From Geminicoccaceae bacterium (GTDB lineage Bacteria; Pseudomonadota; Alphaproteobacteria; Geminicoccales; Geminicoccaceae): 64,000 bases of DNA. Each line of letters begins with the position of its first letter. The first letter of the stretch is position 1. Made by a program: the position numbers and the translations under genes. Positions 1 through 11,815 of the stretch are shown in pieces. The stretch lies in assembly GCA_028279345.1 (NCBI GenBank), contig JANQNY010000008.1:26610-90609 (forward strand). Direction: 5' to 3'. The notes beneath the pieces are model-generated. The model was not told the origin of the DNA. It did not search any database and saw only the letters and a list, made by a program, of their open reading frames with translations.

Positions 1-1331
1 ACCTGCTCGACACGCCGGGCCACGAGGATTTCTCGGAGGATACCTACCGCACGCTGACCGCGGTCGATTCCGCCATCATGGTGCTCGATGCCGCCAAAGG
101 GATCGAGGCACAGACGCGTAAGCTCTTCGAGGTCTGTCGCCTGCGCGACATGCCGATCGTCACCTTCATCAATAAGCTCGATCGCGAAGCCCGTGACCCG
201 CTCGAGCTTCTGGACGAGATTGCCAGCGAGCTCGCCCTCGATACCACACCGATGGTCTGGCCCGTCGGCATGGGGCAGAACTTCAAAGGGGTCTGGGACT
301 TTCGCGAGCATGTGTTCCGCACCTTCGAGCATCCGAATGAGGAGGCGCGCCTGCAGGCCAACCCGTTGCCGGACGGCACGGCGCTCGCGGAGATTGCCGG
401 CACCGAGGCCGCTGCGCACGCGCTCGAGGGTATGGAGCTGGTCAGCGCGGCCTGCCCACCCTTCGACTTGGAGAGCTACCGCGAAGGTCATCTGACGCCT
501 GTCTTCTTCGGCTCGGCACTCCGCGATTTCGGCGTCGACCAGCTCTTGGAGGGGCTGGCCGCAGTAGCACCGTCGCCCCGTGCGCAGCCGAGCAGCGAGC
601 GGAATGTCAACCCGGGCGAGGAAAAGGTCTCGGGCTTCGTCTTCAAGGTCCAGGCCAATATGGACCCGAAGCATCGCGATCGCGTCGCCTTCGTCCGCTT
701 GTGCTCCGGGCGCTTTCAGCGTGGCATGAAGCTCAGGCAGGTGCGCACCGGCAAGCCGATCACGGTCTCGTCGCCGATCTTCTTCTTTGCCGACGATCGG
801 GGCCTCGCCGATGAGGCCTGGCCGGGCGACATCATCGGTGTGCCCAATCATGGTGTGCTCAGGGTCGGTGACAGCCTCACCGAGGGTGAGGAGCTGCGCT
901 TCACCGGCATCCCCAACTTCGCCCCAGAACTCCTTCAGCGCGTCCGGCTCGACGACCCGATGCGCCAGAAGCACCTGCGTCGCGCCCTGGAGGACCTTGC
1001 CGAGGAGGGCGTGAGCCAAGTCTTCAAGCCGATGCTCGGCGCGCAGTGGGTCGTTGGCGTGGTCGGTCGTCTGCAGCTCGACGTGCTGCAGACCCGTATC
1101 GACAGTGAGTACGGAATCAAGATCGGCTTCGAGCCCGCCCCCTTCGTCACGGCGCGGTGGGTCGACGGCGAGCGGGCGGAGCTTGAGCGATTCGTCGACG
1201 CCAAGCGCTCCGTCCTAGCCGAGGACCGCGACGAACAGCCGGTCTACCTCGCGCGGAACGCTTTCGATCTTCAGCGGACGACCGACGAGTGGCCGGGGCT
1301 GCGCTTCACCGCTACCCGCGAGCGGGCTTGA
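1..1331 (+). CDS. prfC: Peptide chain release factor 3, 5'-truncated
   Basis: This is the translational GTPase RF3, which recycles RF1/RF2 from the ribosome after peptide release. The frame is open from base 3, so the gene enters from outside the window. About 442 residues are visible, and roughly the first 85 of a usual ~530 are missing, including the P-loop. Visible are the G3 motif DTPGHEDF and the continuation SEDTYRTL that distinguishes RF3 from EF-G, then G4 (NKLD), then the domain 2 and 3 region (FVFKVQANMDPKHRDR and QLDVLQTRI). The phosphatase gene follows after 9 bases. Family assignment is firm. Confidence 0.95.
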   Translation, partial: LLDTPGHEDFSEDTYRTLTAVDSAIMVLDAAKGIEAQTRKLFEVCRLRDMPIVTFINKLDREARDPLELLDEIASELALDTTPMVWPVGMGQNFKGVWDFREHVFRTFEHPNEEARLQANPLPDGTALAEIAGTEAAAHALEGMELVSAACPPFDLESYREGHLTPVFFGSALRDFGVDQLLEGLAAVAPSPRAQPSSERNVNPGEEKVSGFVFKVQANMDPKHRDRVAFVRLCSGRFQRGMKLRQVRTGKPITVSSPIFFFADDRGLADEAWPGDIIGVPNHGVLRVGDSLTEGEELRFTGIPNFAPELLQRVRLDDPMRQKHLRRALEDLAEEGVSQVFKPMLGAQWVVGVVGRLQLDVLQTRIDSEYGIKIGFEPAPFVTARWVDGERAELERFVDAKRSVLAEDRDEQPVYLARNAFDLQRTTDEWPGLRFTATRERA

Positions 1332-1340
1332 GGCCGGCCG

Positions 1341-2093
1341 ATGTCCGGCGAAACACGTAGCGGTTCCCTGCGCATGGTCGAAGTCTGGGACGGGCTGGGC
1401 GGTCCCGATGACATCGAGCACGTGGTCATCACCAAACGTGTCGACACGCGCTGGCAACGCTTTCTCGCGTGGCTCGACATGATGGTGCTGGATCACGGTG
1501 CGCTGCGCACCATCCGCCTCAACTGGGGGGAGGTGGCGCCGGGGATGTACCGCTCGGCGCAGCCGCGTCCGGGCCAGCTGCGCTATCGCATCAAGCGCCA
1601 CGGCATCAAGACCGTCTTGAACCTGCGCGCCGAGCGCGACTGCGGCGCCTTCGTGCTCGAGGAACGCCTCTGCGCCAAGCTCGGCATCAACCTCATCAAC
1701 GTCCGCGTAAGGTCGCGCGACGTCCCGTCGAAGGAGCTCATCGCGCTGCTCGACGAGCTCTACGCGACCATCGAGTATCCGGCGGTGATGCACTGCAAGT
1801 CCGGCTGCGATCGCACGGGCATCGCCGCCGGCCTCTACCTGATGCTGCGCGAGGGGCGACCGGTCGAGGCCGCCATGGCCCAGCTCTCCAAACGCTGGGG
1901 CCACATCCGCGAGGCGAAGACCGGCATCCTCGACTTCTTCTTCGAGACCTACGCTGCCGACAACCGACTCCGACCGATGAAGCTGCGCGAATGGGTGCGC
2001 GACGTCTACGACCCGGACGCGGTACGCGCCGCCTTCTTCAAGCGCTGGAAAGGTAGCTGGCTGGGCGTCGATCTCGCCTTCTGGCGCGAATGA
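1341..2093 (+). CDS. Tyrosine / dual-specificity phosphatase family protein
   Basis: The protein has 250 residues and the cysteine phosphatase signature HCKSGCDRTG (CX5R) at about residue 151. The cysteine would be the nucleophile and the arginine the phosphate binder. The upstream segment MYRSAQP plus a GIKTVLNLR stretch is typical of bacterial DSP-like phosphatases related to Siw14. A likely general-acid loop (VRSRD) lies between them. No signal peptide or membrane segment is seen, so it should be cytosolic. GAGG lies about 7 bases before the ATG, and the gene starts 9 bases after prfC, so the two are probably cotranscribed. Substrate unknown; phosphoprotein, inositol phosphate or lipid headgroup are all possible. 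Confidence 0.8.
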   Translation: MSGETRSGSLRMVEVWDGLGGPDDIEHVVITKRVDTRWQRFLAWLDMMVLDHGALRTIRLNWGEVAPGMYRSAQPRPGQLRYRIKRHGIKTVLNLRAERDCGAFVLEERLCAKLGINLINVRVRSRDVPSKELIALLDELYATIEYPAVMHCKSGCDRTGIAAGLYLMLREGRPVEAAMAQLSKRWGHIREAKTGILDFFFETYAADNRLRPMKLREWVRDVYDPDAVRAAFFKRWKGSWLGVDLAFWRE

Positions 2094-2106
2094 GCCCGTC
2101 GTTCGG

Positions 2107-2973
2107 TCAAGCGTCGGCGCCGGCGCCGACAAGCTCCCAGGCCACTTCAGGGTCCAGCGACGCCATCAGCATGGCGAGCGCCGTACGATCCCCGTCGAAG
2201 CTGTCCAAGAGCCGCACCGCAGCACCACCGGGCTTAAAGAGACGGTCCGTGGGGGTGCTGCAAGCGATGCGGCTGACACAGCCAGCGGCAACCCGAACAC
2301 CGTAGGTGATCCGACCCGAAGAGGTCAGTGCGGTGCCCATCCCGTCGGCCTCGACGACCGCGGGCAGTGCCGGCTCCGAGCCGAGCGCCCGCAAGCGCCG
2401 CGGTAGCTCGCCGTGCAACCGGGCCAAGAGCTCCTCCGGCGCACCAGAAGCCGCTTCGACGACAGCGCGCGCTTCCGGTAGGAGTGGGTGGAGCCGCGGC
2501 GGCATCATCGCATGCAGACCCGCAACGAACGCGGTGAACGTGTCGGCGAGCCGGCTCACCGCTTGCTCGCACCCGGCAGGGTGCGGTGCGAGTGCGGCTC
2601 GTGGGCCGTCTTCAATGCCCAGTTCCCGCAGGAGCGCGTCGGTCGCCTCCAGCACCGGCTGTGCAAGCTCGTTCACGCGCGTGCCCGCCGCCAGCTCTGG
2701 TTGGAACCGCGTGACCTCGGCAGCGATGTCCTCGGCGAGCAGGACGATCTCCCAAGCGGCCTCGCGTGCCTCGCTGTGCGCACCTCGGCCTAGAGCCCGC
2801 GCCAGCGCAATCTGATGCGCCATGCCTGAGAAGCCGTGCCAGTATCTCACGGCCCGCAACGCATCGTCACTCGTGCGCCCCAAGAGGCACGCCGTCGTAC
2901 CTGCAGGCCGGTAGTCCACGTCCAGACCGCGACGGTCGTCACGGGCACGCAGCACAATCTCGTCCAGTGTCAA
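2107..2973 (-). CDS. HupK-like protein, [NiFe]-hydrogenase large-subunit relative without metal cysteines
   Basis: The protein has 288 residues. The C-terminal third resembles the end of [NiFe]-hydrogenase large subunits. STPTDRLFKPGG (about residues 239-250) matches the usual APTEWNFHPDG block. SLDPEVAWEL (272-281) sits where the metal ligand motif DPCxxC would be. The N-terminal CxxC pair is also absent. It therefore cannot bind a Ni-Fe site and resembles HupK, a large-subunit-like accessory protein. It starts at TTG with GGAG about 6 bases upstream. No hydrogenase structural or maturation genes are nearby. The HupK assignment rests on motif reading only; it could be another non-catalytic large-subunit homologue. 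Confidence 0.5.
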   Translation of the reverse strand: MTLDEIVLRARDDRRGLDVDYRPAGTTACLLGRTSDDALRAVRYWHGFSGMAHQIALARALGRGAHSEAREAAWEIVLLAEDIAAEVTRFQPELAAGTRVNELAQPVLEATDALLRELGIEDGPRAALAPHPAGCEQAVSRLADTFTAFVAGLHAMMPPRLHPLLPEARAVVEAASGAPEELLARLHGELPRRLRALGSEPALPAVVEADGMGTALTSSGRITYGVRVAAGCVSRIACSTPTDRLFKPGGAAVRLLDSFDGDRTALAMLMASLDPEVAWELVGAGADA

Positions 2974-3128
2974 ACCGCGCTCCGCGAAAATGATTCGCGC
3001 CGGAGTGAGCCATGAGGTGTTGGCCGCGGCTACGAGCGAAAGGTCGTGCGACCGTAGTACGCGGCCGCCTAAGCCAGTCTACGCCTCAAGTCGCGCGCAC
3101 GACTAGGACGAAAGCGCTAGCCGCTTCA

Positions 3129-4256
3129 TTAACGTTCGGGCAAGTCTCCGCTGGCATAGCGATCGAGAAACGCTGCCGCAGTGCCCTCCGCATCTGCGCC
3201 GATGATTGCGGCGCGGAGGCGCCGCATAAGTTCTTGATAAAAGAATAGGTTGTTCCAAGTCAGTAGAATAGCTGCAAGAATCTCGTCGCATTTCGCCAAA
3301 TGATGCAGGTAGGCGCGGCTATAGTCCCGCGCGGCCGGGCAGGCACTCTCCTCATCGAGCGGCCGCGGGTCGTCGCGGTGGCGGGCGTTCCGCAGGTTCA
3401 CCGGCCCTCTCGCCGTGAATGCCTGACCGTTGCGCCCCGACCGGGTCGGCAGCACGCAGTCGAACATGTCGATACCGCGCAGGACGGCACCCACGAGGTC
3501 CTCGGGCTTGCCGACACCCATGAGGTAGCGCGGCTGATCGGCCGGCAGGTGCGCGCAGGTCGCTTCCACCACCCGCAGCATGACGTCTCTGGGCTCACCC
3601 ACCGCGAGCCCGCCGATGGCATAGCCCTCGAAGCCGGTCTTGCGGAGCGCCTCCGCGGATGCGCGGCGCTGATCCTCGAAAATGCTCCCCTGCACGATCC
3701 CGAACTGGCCATATCCCGGCCGTACTTCGAAGGCGCGCCGCGAGCGCTCGGCCCAGCGCAGGGAGAGCTCCATCGACGCCCGCGCCGCCTGCTCCTCGAT
3801 CGGCCACGGTGCGCATTCGTCCAACTGCATCGTGATCGTCGCATCGAGAAGGTGTTGCACCTCCGTCGCGCGTTCTGGTGTCAGCCGATGTCGTGAGCCG
3901 TCCAGATGGGAGGCAAAGGTCACGCCATCGGCGTCGAGCGCGCGAAGCTTGGCGAGCGACATGACCTGGTAGCCACCGCTATCGGTCAGAATCGGGCCGG
4001 GCCAACGCATGAAACGATGTAGCCCACCAAGCCCGGCGATGCGCTCCGCCCCTGGGCGCAGCATCAGATGGTAGGTGTTCGCGAGCACGATCGGGGCGCC
4101 CGTGGACGCCACCATCTCGGGCGTCATCGCCTTCACCGTTGCTTGCGTCCCAACGGGCATGAAGACAGGCGTCGACACCGAACCGTGCGCCGTCTCGAGC
4201 CGACCGGCTCGCGCTTTCCCCGAGGTCGCCTCGACGGCGAAGCCGAACGCGCTCAC
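3129..4256 (-). CDS. tgt: tRNA-guanine transglycosylase with degenerate zinc site
   Basis: The enzyme exchanges guanine-34 for preQ1 in GUN-anticodon tRNAs during queuosine synthesis. Catalytic parts are present: [26 protein letters not shown] and the nucleophile region MFDCVLPTR. The zinc site is not. The usual CxCxxC reads S-A-C-P-A-A, and the usual histidine in LTWHNL is Asn (LTWNNL), leaving one of four ligands. The start is taken as GTG 4256, which overlaps the queA stop in GTGA and gives 375 residues. An upstream ATG at 4280 is less likely. It is the last gene of a gyrA-coaD-queA-tgt cluster. Function may be kept in an altered zinc-free form. Confidence 0.9.
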   Translation of the reverse strand: MSAFGFAVEATSGKARAGRLETAHGSVSTPVFMPVGTQATVKAMTPEMVASTGAPIVLANTYHLMLRPGAERIAGLGGLHRFMRWPGPILTDSGGYQVMSLAKLRALDADGVTFASHLDGSRHRLTPERATEVQHLLDATITMQLDECAPWPIEEQAARASMELSLRWAERSRRAFEVRPGYGQFGIVQGSIFEDQRRASAEALRKTGFEGYAIGGLAVGEPRDVMLRVVEATCAHLPADQPRYLMGVGKPEDLVGAVLRGIDMFDCVLPTRSGRNGQAFTARGPVNLRNARHRDDPRPLDEESACPAARDYSRAYLHHLAKCDEILAAILLTWNNLFFYQELMRRLRAAIIGADAEGTAAAFLDRYASGDLPER

Positions 4257-5281
4257 CGCGCCGCACGCTCCAACAAACACGCATCACCGTAGGAGAAGAA
4301 CCGGTAGCCCGCGCGCACGGCATGCGCGTAGGCGCGACGCATCCTCTCCAGACCGCCGATCGCCGCGACGAGCATGAACAGCGTCGACCGCGGCAGGTGG
4401 AAGTTGGTGAGCAGCCGATCGATCGAGCGCACCGGGACGCCTGGCTGGAGGAAGATGTCGGTGCGGCCACCGCCCGGACGGTAGGTGCCACCCTCATAGA
4501 TCGTCTCGAGCGTCCGCAGCACGGTGGTGCCAAACGCGAAAACGCGCCCGCTCTGCCGGCGATGTGCGGCGAGGATTGCCGCGGCATCGTCTGACACTTC
4601 ATAGCGTTCGGCGTGCATCGCATGCGCCCGTGTGTCCGCAACCTTGACCGGCAGAAACGTCCCGGCGCCGACATGTAAGGTCAAGCGCACTTGCCGCGCG
4701 CCGCGCGCCAACATGGCAGCGAGCAGCGTCTCCGTGACGTGCAACGATGCCGTCGGCGCCGCGACGGCCCCGGGGCGCGCAGCGAAGATGGTCTGATAGT
4801 CTCGGCGATCGCGTTCGTCGCCGCCGGGCCCGCGCTTGATGTAGGGCGGCAGCGGCATGATGCCGTGCCGCTCGATCGCCGCGCCGACATCGGCAGCGCT
4901 CGCGAGCTCGACCTCCACCTCGCCGCCGCCCAGCTTGTCGAGCACGTGCGCCTCCAGGTCGTCGCCGATCGCGATCCTATCGCCGGCGCTGAGGCGCTTC
5001 GCCGGCCGCGCGAAGCAGCGCCACCGATCGCGACCCAAGGGCTCGTGCAGTAGCAGCTCGACCCCGGCGTTGCCGCGGCGCCCGCGCAGCCGGGCGGGGA
5101 TCACCTGCGTGTCGTTGAAGACCAGGAGGTCGCGATCGTCGATCAGCGACGGTAGATCGCGGACATGGCGATCGCGTAGCCGCCATTCGATGTGGAGGAG
5201 GCGCGCGGCTTCGCGCGGGTCGAGCGGGTGCTGAGCGACGTTGTGCTGCGGAAGGGCGAAGTCGAAGGCGTCGACCCTCAT
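4253..5281 (-). CDS. queA: S-adenosylmethionine:tRNA ribosyltransferase-isomerase
   Basis: QueA transfers and isomerises the ribosyl group of SAM onto preQ1-tRNA to form epoxyqueuosine. The protein has 342 residues, normal for the family. It begins [11 protein letters not shown] and carries the family blocks [37 protein letters not shown] and [13 protein letters not shown]-terminal [17 protein letters not shown] segment is also typical. Its ATG overlaps the coaD stop codon in ATGA, and its own stop overlaps the tgt GTG start. The three genes are therefore translationally coupled, with queA and tgt supplying consecutive steps of queuosine modification. Confidence 0.96.
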   Translation of the reverse strand: MRVDAFDFALPQHNVAQHPLDPREAARLLHIEWRLRDRHVRDLPSLIDDRDLLVFNDTQVIPARLRGRRGNAGVELLLHEPLGRDRWRCFARPAKRLSAGDRIAIGDDLEAHVLDKLGGGEVEVELASAADVGAAIERHGIMPLPPYIKRGPGGDERDRRDYQTIFAARPGAVAAPTASLHVTETLLAAMLARGARQVRLTLHVGAGTFLPVKVADTRAHAMHAERYEVSDDAAAILAAHRRQSGRVFAFGTTVLRTLETIYEGGTYRPGGGRTDIFLQPGVPVRSIDRLLTNFHLPRSTLFMLVAAIGGLERMRRAYAHAVRAGYRFFSYGDACLLERAAR

Positions 5282-5805
5282 TGCTGGAGGGCTCGCTTCT
5301 CCTCCAACTTAGCCAACACGTCAGTATAGACCTGGGGAGAAACGAAGCTCGATACATCCCCGCCCAAGAGCCCGATCTCCTTGACGAAGCGAGACGAGAT
5401 GAATTGCGTCGTCTCCGCCGCCATCAAAAACAGGGTTTCAATATCGGGGCTGAGCCGCGCGTTGTTGGCACCCATCTGAAACTCGTACTCGAAGTCGGAG
5501 ACTGCCCTTAGACCACGGATGATGATCTGCCCGCCCTGATCCTCGACGAAGTGCATGAGCAGGTTCGAGAAGGACTTGACCTCCACTTGGCAACCGTTCG
5601 TGCGGTTGCCAGCCATCAGCATCGCCGCCTCGCGCTCGACCAGGCGTGTCCGTTCCTCGAGCGTGAACAACGGGCCTTTGCCGGCGTTGCGGGCGACGCC
5701 GATGATCAGCTTGTCGAGCATCCGCGTGGCGCGACGGATGATGTCCGTATGGCCGTTGTGGATCGGGTCGAAAGTGCCTGGGTAGACGCCCACGCGCACG
5801 CCCAT
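5278..5805 (-). CDS. coaD: Phosphopantetheine adenylyltransferase
   Basis: CoaD makes dephospho-CoA from 4'-phosphopantetheine and ATP, the penultimate step of CoA synthesis. It has 175 residues, the usual size. The nucleotidyltransferase motif is seen as GTFDPIHNGH, and the ISSRFVKEI segment near the C terminus belongs to the ATP site. GGGAG lies about 7 bases upstream of the ATG. It starts 12 bases after the gyrA stop and overlaps queA by four bases, so it belongs to the same transcript. gyrA next to coaD and queA is a familiar alphaproteobacterial arrangement. Confidence 0.97.
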   Translation of the reverse strand: MGVRVGVYPGTFDPIHNGHTDIIRRATRMLDKLIIGVARNAGKGPLFTLEERTRLVEREAAMLMAGNRTNGCQVEVKSFSNLLMHFVEDQGGQIIIRGLRAVSDFEYEFQMGANNARLSPDIETLFLMAAETTQFISSRFVKEIGLLGGDVSSFVSPQVYTDVLAKLEEKRALQQ

Positions 5806-5817
5806 GACCGCGCTCCC

Positions 5818-8517
<2,700 letters not shown>

Positions 8518-8580
8518 CTCTGCGGGTTGCCCGGCGCGTTGCCGCAGCGCGGGAAAGAAGCGTTGCGTCTAGCAGAGCCA

Positions 8581-9216
8581 CTAGGTGCGGTCGAGGGTTG
8601 CGGCGCCGTAATAATGCCAGAGAAGCACTGCTGCGCAGCCGCGCCACGGCGCCCAAGGCTCGGCCAGCGTGCGGGCTTGTTTGGCCGTCAACGGCATCGG
8701 CAGCCCCTTCAGGCGCTGCAAGGCCAGCCTTACCGCCAGGTCGTCGGCCGGAAACGTGTCCGCGCGGCCGAGCGCGAACAGCAGGTAGATCTCCGCACTC
8801 CAGCGCCCGAACCCCTTGAGCGCCGTGATCGCCCCGATCGCGTCCTCTTCGGCGGCCGCGCCCAAGGCGGCAAGATCGAGACGCCCCGAGATGACCGCGT
8901 CTGCCAGCCCATGGGCGTAGGCGATCTTCTGCCGGCTCAACCCGCAGCTGCGGAGCTCTTCCGCCGAGCTGCCGGCTACGGTCGCGGGGCTGATGTCGCC
9001 CAGCCGCTCCGCGAGCCGCTTCCAGATAGCCGCCGCGGCGTGGGTCGAGACCTGCTGCGCCGTTACGATCTGCAGCAGTGTTGCGAAGCCGGGCTCGCGC
9101 ACACGGGCCGTGGGCGGACCGATTTCGGCGAGTGCACGCGCGATGTCCGCATCGGCCTGCGCCAGGACTCGGAGCCCCTGCTCGAGGCGGTCTTGATGGA
9201 GCGGTGTGGTGCGCAT
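8581..9216 (-). CDS. DNA-3-methyladenine glycosylase II (AlkA-like, HhH-GPD)
   Basis: This base-excision repair glycosylase removes alkylated purines. The HhH-GPD core is visible: TLLQIVTAQQVS, a helix-hairpin-helix around TALKGFGRWSAEIYLL, and the catalytic aspartate region FPADDLAVR. A WAPWRGCAAVLLWHYY C-terminal segment is typical of short bacterial AlkA homologues without the extra N-terminal domain. The start is set at ATG 9216, giving 211 residues. An in-frame start at 9291 would add 25 Arg-rich residues unlike the family. It lies 75 bases downstream of the photolyase fusion on the same strand, suggesting a small DNA-repair group. Confidence 0.88.
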   Translation of the reverse strand: MRTTPLHQDRLEQGLRVLAQADADIARALAEIGPPTARVREPGFATLLQIVTAQQVSTHAAAAIWKRLAERLGDISPATVAGSSAEELRSCGLSRQKIAYAHGLADAVISGRLDLAALGAAAEEDAIGAITALKGFGRWSAEIYLLFALGRADTFPADDLAVRLALQRLKGLPMPLTAKQARTLAEPWAPWRGCAAVLLWHYYGAATLDRT

Positions 9217-9291
9217 GCGGGCTTCGGTCCGATCGGGGGGCTTCACGCTTCTTCGTTCACGGCCCACCTTGCGTCGAGAGCCTCTAGCCAC

Positions 9292-11688
9292 TCAGGTTGC
9301 CACGTGGTCGGTGCCACGATCCAGATCGACGCTGAGGTTCAAGAGCCGCCCTGCCGCCGCGGCACCGGATAGGAACGCGGCTTCGATCCGACCGCCCAGG
9401 CACCAGTCCCCACAAGCCGCGACGCCCGTTTCGGCGTCGAACAGGCACGGCTCGCCGAGCGGGGCGTCGGCCAAGGCGTAGCGCCAGCGGTGCGCCGCCG
9501 CGTAGGTCGTTTCCGGCAGGGGCCCAGCGAGCGTCCCCAACGCCGATCGCAGATCCTCCAGGACCTCGTCCACGTCACGCTCCAGATTGGCTCGAGACCA
9601 AGGGTGGCTCGCGTGCACGACCCAAGTCTCGCCGGACGGGCGCTGGGGCTTGGCCGCGTCGCGGGTAATCCACGCGAGTGGCCCCTGCCCGGGTCGCACC
9701 ACATCGGGAAGGTCGAGCGGTGCCTTGAACGCGAACAGTCCCGCCCAGCAGGGCGCCATGCCAGCCTCACCTGCGCGCCCGGCGAGCGCGGGAAGCGGCT
9801 CCAGAAGCGCTGCCGCTTGTGGTGCCGGCACAGCAACGACGACGCACCGGAACGGACCGCGATCCTCCAGTCCGTCACCCACGAGGCGCCACCCACGCGA
9901 ATCGGGCAGCAGCCGGCGGATGGTGGTTTCATTGACGACTTCGAGGTCCGCCGCGAGATGCCGGCCGAGCGCGCTCATGCCCGGGACCGGTACCTGCCAG
10001 GGCGCGGCGTCCCCAGGAACGGCCCCATCCGCCGGTGTCCAAGCGGCGACGAGCCCTTGTTCGGTCCAGGCCTGCACATAGCGTTGGAAACGGAGATCGC
10101 GAGTCGTGAAGTACTGCGCGCCATGGTCGAACGCGACATCACCGACGCGCCGCGTAGCTATGCGACCGCCGACGCCGCGCGACTTGTCGAACACCGTCAC
10201 GGCGAGGCCGTGGTCACGGAGCGTGCGGGCGCAGACGAGGCCGGCCATCCCGGCCCCGATCACCGCCACCTTGGGCGGCCGGCGCAGATTGGCGCGTGTC
10301 ACCCTCGCCCTGTAGGCATCGACATCGAGCCGCTTCGCGTGCCCCACAGTCGACCGCGCGCGCAGCGTACCGGTGACCGGAGACGGCGGCTCGAAAGGGC
10401 GGTCGAAGAGGCCGAGACACCAAAAGAGACCGCCATAGGAGTTCGGGTCCCGGCCATCGAGCGCGAAGCGGTGGTTGAGATCGACCAAGAGGCGCATGGC
10501 CGCCTCGGGCGTGGCCGTCCAGGGCGGGAGCGCCTTGCCCCAGGTCATCCGCAGATTGTTGTGCAGCTCGCCGTGCACCATGAGCGAGGTCTGGGCGGCG
10601 TCCCACAGAGCGTCACCGGTGCGCCCGCGCGCCAGCGTTTCCCAGTCATAGGTCCGGTCTCGCGTATCGTCGCGGTGCGCTTCCAACGTCGCCTGGGCCC
10701 ACCTGGGCAGTGCTTCGAGCGTTTCGATCTCTTCGGTGTGGAAACACCAGGCATGGGCGAGCTCGCGCCAAACCAGGAGCTCGTCGAGGAACTTCGCGGC
10801 ACCCGGCCCGCCGACGGCCATAGCCTCGCGCGCGATGGCGAACGGCGAGACGTGCCCGAAATGCAGATAGGGCGAAAGGCGGCTCACCCCGTCGCGATCG
10901 AGGGCATCGTTGCGGCGCCGGGCGTAGGCGTGCAGGCGCTCGTCACGGAAACGTGCCCAGCGTGCGTAGCCTGCGCGACTGCCGCCCGGCGTGTCCGCGA
11001 CCGGGCCCACCATGTGGTCGATGTCGCAGGCGGCGACGAGCGCGCCGAGGTCGGCCCCCGCGAGGTCGACTGGCTCGAACGGCAGCTGACGTGGCAGCGC
11101 GCTTAGTATCCGCCCAGCGAAGGGCGGCCACGGCAACGCCAGCCGTTCGAGCCTCGCCGCCTGCGTCTCCTGGCGAAAGCGGAAGGCGCGCTCAGGGCGT
11201 CGCTTGACCAGCCGCATCGGGAAGACGCAGGCGGTATCCACCGCCAGCAGCGGCGCCGGCGACGATCGGGCGAGGCTTTGCGTCGCCCGCCGACTTGGCG
11301 GCGTAGGACAATCCTCACAGACGATCGCCGCGGCTGCCTCGGCGAGTTGCTCGATCACCGGTCGGTCGCCCGAATGCTCCAGATGAAAAGCGTAGGCGAT
11401 GCGCTGCTCCGAGAGCTCCGCGGCGACGTCGCGCGCGCCCTCCAGAATGAAGCGGTGGATGCGGTCAGAGGCGAAGGGATAGCGCGGGCTCAGACCATGG
11501 TAGACGAAGAGCGGCCGTTCCAACGCGTCGGCTAGGTGCAGCGCCGCATCGAGCGCCGGGTTGTCGTGGCCACGGGCGGCGTTGCGCATCCAGTAGAGGA
11601 CACAGGCGCCATCGGCCCGTGCGTCGGGCCCTCGCGCCCGCGTCCGCTCGATCAGGTGGTCGGGAAGGTGCCGGAGGATGGGATGCAT
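9292..11688 (-). CDS. Class II CPD photolyase fused to renalase-like FAD oxidoreductase
   Basis: One 798-residue frame contains two flavoprotein modules. Residues 1-465 look like a class II deoxyribodipyrimidine photolyase: VLYWMRNAARG at the start, ELLVWRELAHAWCFH in the middle, and WGKALPPWT then FALDGRDPNSYGGLFWCLG at the FAD-binding end. From about residue 472 a new Rossmann fold begins (KVAVIGAGMAGL, then DKSRGVGGRIATRR), matching renalase/amine-oxidase-like NAD(P)/FAD proteins, and runs to the C terminus. Normal photolyases stop near residue 470. No frameshift or internal start is needed to read through. The first module should repair cyclobutane dimers. The role of the second is unknown; reduction of the photolyase flavin is an attractive guess. 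Confidence 0.87.
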   Translation of the reverse strand: MHPILRHLPDHLIERTRARGPDARADGACVLYWMRNAARGHDNPALDAALHLADALERPLFVYHGLSPRYPFASDRIHRFILEGARDVAAELSEQRIAYAFHLEHSGDRPVIEQLAEAAAAIVCEDCPTPPSRRATQSLARSSPAPLLAVDTACVFPMRLVKRRPERAFRFRQETQAARLERLALPWPPFAGRILSALPRQLPFEPVDLAGADLGALVAACDIDHMVGPVADTPGGSRAGYARWARFRDERLHAYARRRNDALDRDGVSRLSPYLHFGHVSPFAIAREAMAVGGPGAAKFLDELLVWRELAHAWCFHTEEIETLEALPRWAQATLEAHRDDTRDRTYDWETLARGRTGDALWDAAQTSLMVHGELHNNLRMTWGKALPPWTATPEAAMRLLVDLNHRFALDGRDPNSYGGLFWCLGLFDRPFEPPSPVTGTLRARSTVGHAKRLDVDAYRARVTRANLRRPPKVAVIGAGMAGLVCARTLRDHGLAVTVFDKSRGVGGRIATRRVGDVAFDHGAQYFTTRDLRFQRYVQAWTEQGLVAAWTPADGAVPGDAAPWQVPVPGMSALGRHLAADLEVVNETTIRRLLPDSRGWRLVGDGLEDRGPFRCVVVAVPAPQAAALLEPLPALAGRAGEAGMAPCWAGLFAFKAPLDLPDVVRPGQGPLAWITRDAAKPQRPSGETWVVHASHPWSRANLERDVDEVLEDLRSALGTLAGPLPETTYAAAHRWRYALADAPLGEPCLFDAETGVAACGDWCLGGRIEAAFLSGAAAAGRLLNLSVDLDRGTDHVAT

Positions 11689-11815
11689 CTTAGCGGGAGG
11701 CCATGCGTTGAGCGTGGGGAGCTAAGGCGGCAACGTTGTGTGTCTACCCAACGATTCGACGTAGCGTTCTTCGTCGCCTAGGTTTTGTGCAACTGCGAAC
11801 TGTAGTGAGGAGACG

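Noticed and set aside
9490..11106. A 538-residue plus-strand open frame
   Set aside because: It mirrors the photolyase fusion gene and has no recognisable domain.
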